Assembly (NCBI GenBank): GCA_018066825.1
Contig: JAGPVU010000032.1
Span: 1 to 8,036, forward strand
Direction of reading: 5' to 3'
Length of the DNA stretch: 8,036 nucleotides
From: Cycloclasticus sp.
GTDB lineage: Bacteria; Pseudomonadota; Gammaproteobacteria; Methylococcales; Cycloclasticaceae
The notes under the pieces were generated by a model. That model was not told the origin of the DNA. It saw only the letters and a list, made by a program, of their open reading frames with translations, and did not search any database. Made by a program: the position numbers and the translations under genes. This document shows positions 7,122 through 8,036 of this stretch, in pieces (position 1 is the stretch's first letter; each line of letters starts with the position of its first letter).

Positions 7122-7703
7122 ATGCTGAGCAAAGAGATGCTAAGTTTGGCCGCGATCATCTTAACCTTTGTCGCATTTATTCCCTACATTCGGTCTATTT
7201 TTAATCAGCAAACTAAACCCCATGTTTTTTCTTGGCTTATTTGGAGTATAACGACTTTTATCGTCTTTGTTGCCCAGCTTGACGACGGCGCCGGTATTGG
7301 CGCGTGGCCGACGGGGGTTTCCGCCTGCGTCACCAGCTTTGTCGCTTATTTGGCATACCTGAAAAAGGCCGATATCAGCATTTCAAAAATGGATAGCCTG
7401 TTCTTTGTAGCTGCGATAACCTCATTAATTCTGTGGTACTTCACTTCAAGCCCCTTATCGGCGGTTGTGGTTCTGACCCTTATTGATACACTCGGTTTTG
7501 CGCCCACCTTTAGAAAAGTTTATTATCAGCCTTACCAAGAAGAACGGTCTTTTTATGCCTTGATTGCCCTTAGAAATATTGTCGCAATTACTGCACTGGA
7601 AAACTTTTCGGCTACGACGGTTTTATTTCCTGCCGTCATCGCTTTTTCTTGCAGCTTACTCTTGGTGTTAATAACGTACCGTCGACACCTCTTATCACCT
7701 TAA
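7122..7703 (+). CDS. Seven-helix membrane protein with PQ-loop/SWEET-like internal duplication
   Basis: Conserved-looking hypothetical membrane protein of 193 residues; the function is unknown. I see about seven hydrophobic helices: roughly 6-24, 34-53, 59-80, 90-108, 112-129, 142-158 and 162-186. The two halves look related. FIPYIRSIF (19-27) parallels FAPTFRKVY (126-134), and Pro21/Pro128 and Pro63/Pro170 are both exactly 107 residues apart. Two three-helix units joined by one linker helix is the layout of PQ-loop and SWEET proteins, whose bacterial half-size relatives are sugar transporters. The segment P-x-I-R-x6-TK-x4-SW-x2-W (21-41) also resembles a PQ-loop motif, though the classic Pro-Gln pair itself is absent (Pro-Tyr and Pro-Thr here). 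It has no cleaved signal peptide or catalytic motif. The start abuts the ABC-F stop with no gap, so the two are very likely co-expressed. The gene is surely real; the family link is inference from pattern. Confidence 0.8.
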   Translation: MLSKEMLSLAAIILTFVAFIPYIRSIFNQQTKPHVFSWLIWSITTFIVFVAQLDDGAGIGAWPTGVSACVTSFVAYLAYLKKADISISKMDSLFFVAAITSLILWYFTSSPLSAVVVLTLIDTLGFAPTFRKVYYQPYQEERSFYALIALRNIVAITALENFSATTVLFPAVIAFSCSLLLVLITYRRHLLSP

Positions 7704-7717
7704 AATTAAATCAATTA

Positions 7718-7942
7718 ATGACCAAAAAAAACGCTAAAGACCCTTTACACGGATTAACACTTGAAACAATCGTTACCGAACTGGTTGCACACTATGGCTG
7801 GGAAAGTCTGGGGCAGAAAATCAACATTCGTTGTTTTACTAGTGACCCATCGATTAAATCTAGCTTAAAATTTTTACGTAAAACACCGTGGGCGAGAAAA
7901 AAGGTCGAGGCCTTGTATTTATCAACATTAAAGGCTATTTAA
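7718..7942 (+). CDS. VF530 family (DUF2132) small basic protein
   Basis: Cytosolic 74-residue protein of the VF530 family, named after a Vibrio fischeri protein of known structure. As I recall, the fold is a four-helix bundle noted to resemble the C-terminal double-stranded-DNA-binding domain of RecA. No cellular role is established. The recognisable core is DPLHGLTLE (8-16), HYGWESLG (25-32), INIRCFTSDPSIKSSL (35-50) and KFLRKTPWARKKVE (51-64). It has 13 Lys/Arg against 6 Asp/Glu (net about +7), which fits nucleic-acid binding, but that is inference. The ATG at 7718 gives the usual family length of about 70-80 residues. An in-frame TTG at 7649 would add 23 unrelated residues overlapping the upstream gene. 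No good Shine-Dalgarno precedes 7718, only AT-rich sequence. It lies 14 bases after the membrane-protein stop, so it is probably the third gene of the ABC-F operon. Confidence 0.88.
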   Translation: MTKKNAKDPLHGLTLETIVTELVAHYGWESLGQKINIRCFTSDPSIKSSLKFLRKTPWARKKVEALYLSTLKAI

Positions 7943-7959
7943 TAAGATCATTATTAGCC
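7933..7959 (+). terminator. Weak hairpin at the end of the VF530 gene
   Basis: TAATAA (7940-7945) and TTATTA (7951-7956) form a six-pair stem with loop GATCA. It is extended by GGC (7933-7935) pairing with GCC (7957-7959) across a four-base bulge. It begins within the stop codon region of the VF530 gene. No T-run follows directly; the nearest (ATTTTTTAT) starts about 25 bases later. It is AT-rich and so a poor intrinsic terminator; it may instead protect a 3' end or be chance. Confidence 0.2.
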
Positions 7960-8003
7960 ATCAAGCTCGGATATCTTGCCTCACATTTTTTATATTCTTT
8001 CGC

Positions 8004-8009
8004 TATACT
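8004..8009 (+). promoter_or_regulatory. Possible -10 box near the window end
   Basis: TATACT (5/6 match to TATAAT) with CTCACA 18 bases upstream (7980-7985, 4/6 match to TTGACA) could be a promoter for a gene beyond the window. No start codon can be judged before the sequence ends, so this is a weak motif call. Confidence 0.2.
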
Positions 8010-8036
8010 CTAAGTTAAGTTACAAAAATAAATCTG

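Noticed and set aside
7649..7717. TTG start adding 23 residues to the VF530 protein
   Set aside because: The extension overlaps the membrane-protein gene in another frame and is not part of the family; the ATG at 7718 gives the normal length.
1..8036. CRISPR, insertion sequence, tRNA/rRNA or phage/defence island content
   Set aside because: No regularly spaced repeats, transposase or integrase, cloverleaf-like sequence or defence gene was seen. The two helicases have complete DbpA and RecQ housekeeping signatures and should not be read as defence helicases.

Overview
This 8,036-base window looks like ordinary chromosomal DNA from a gammaproteobacterium. It has moderate GC content (by eye, mid-40s percent). 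The DbpA, RecQ and YheS-type ABC-F proteins all resemble Enterobacteria/Pseudomonas/marine gammaproteobacterial versions. A VF530-type small protein, first known from Vibrio fischeri, fits the same group. A marine lineage is plausible, but the genus cannot be named. No mobile element, CRISPR array, RNA gene or phage gene was recognised.

Layout. (1) 3-1265, plus strand: an ATP-dependent RNA helicase of the DbpA type, cut at its 5' end by the window edge. (2) 1375-2931, plus strand: a SulP-family anion transporter with a C-terminal STAS domain, behind its own extended -10 promoter. (3) 2940-5054, minus strand: a RecQ DNA helicase with zinc-binding/winged-helix, HRDC and an extra C-terminal helix-turn-helix-like region. 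It converges on the transporter gene with only 8 bases between the stop codons. (4) A 183-base divergent intergenic region (5055-5237) holds candidate promoters for recQ and for the next gene. (5) 5238-7942, plus strand: a probable three-gene operon. It encodes a YheS-type ABC-F ATPase, a seven-helix membrane protein whose two halves look like a PQ-loop/SWEET-type duplication, and a 74-residue basic protein of the VF530 (DUF2132) family. The last 94 bases carry no gene, only a weak hairpin and a weak promoter-like sequence.

How the genes fit together. DbpA (50S subunit assembly) and the ABC-F protein (ribosome-associated) both act on the ribosome, RecQ acts on DNA, and VF530 may bind nucleic acid. 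They are nevertheless in separate transcription units, and I see no evidence of one joint pathway. The least understood part is the tail of the ABC-F operon: a membrane protein that starts on the base right after the ABC-F stop codon, followed 14 bases later by the VF530 gene. I found no clear sign of a wholly new multi-gene system. The best leads are the internally duplicated membrane protein and its tight linkage to the ABC-F factor.
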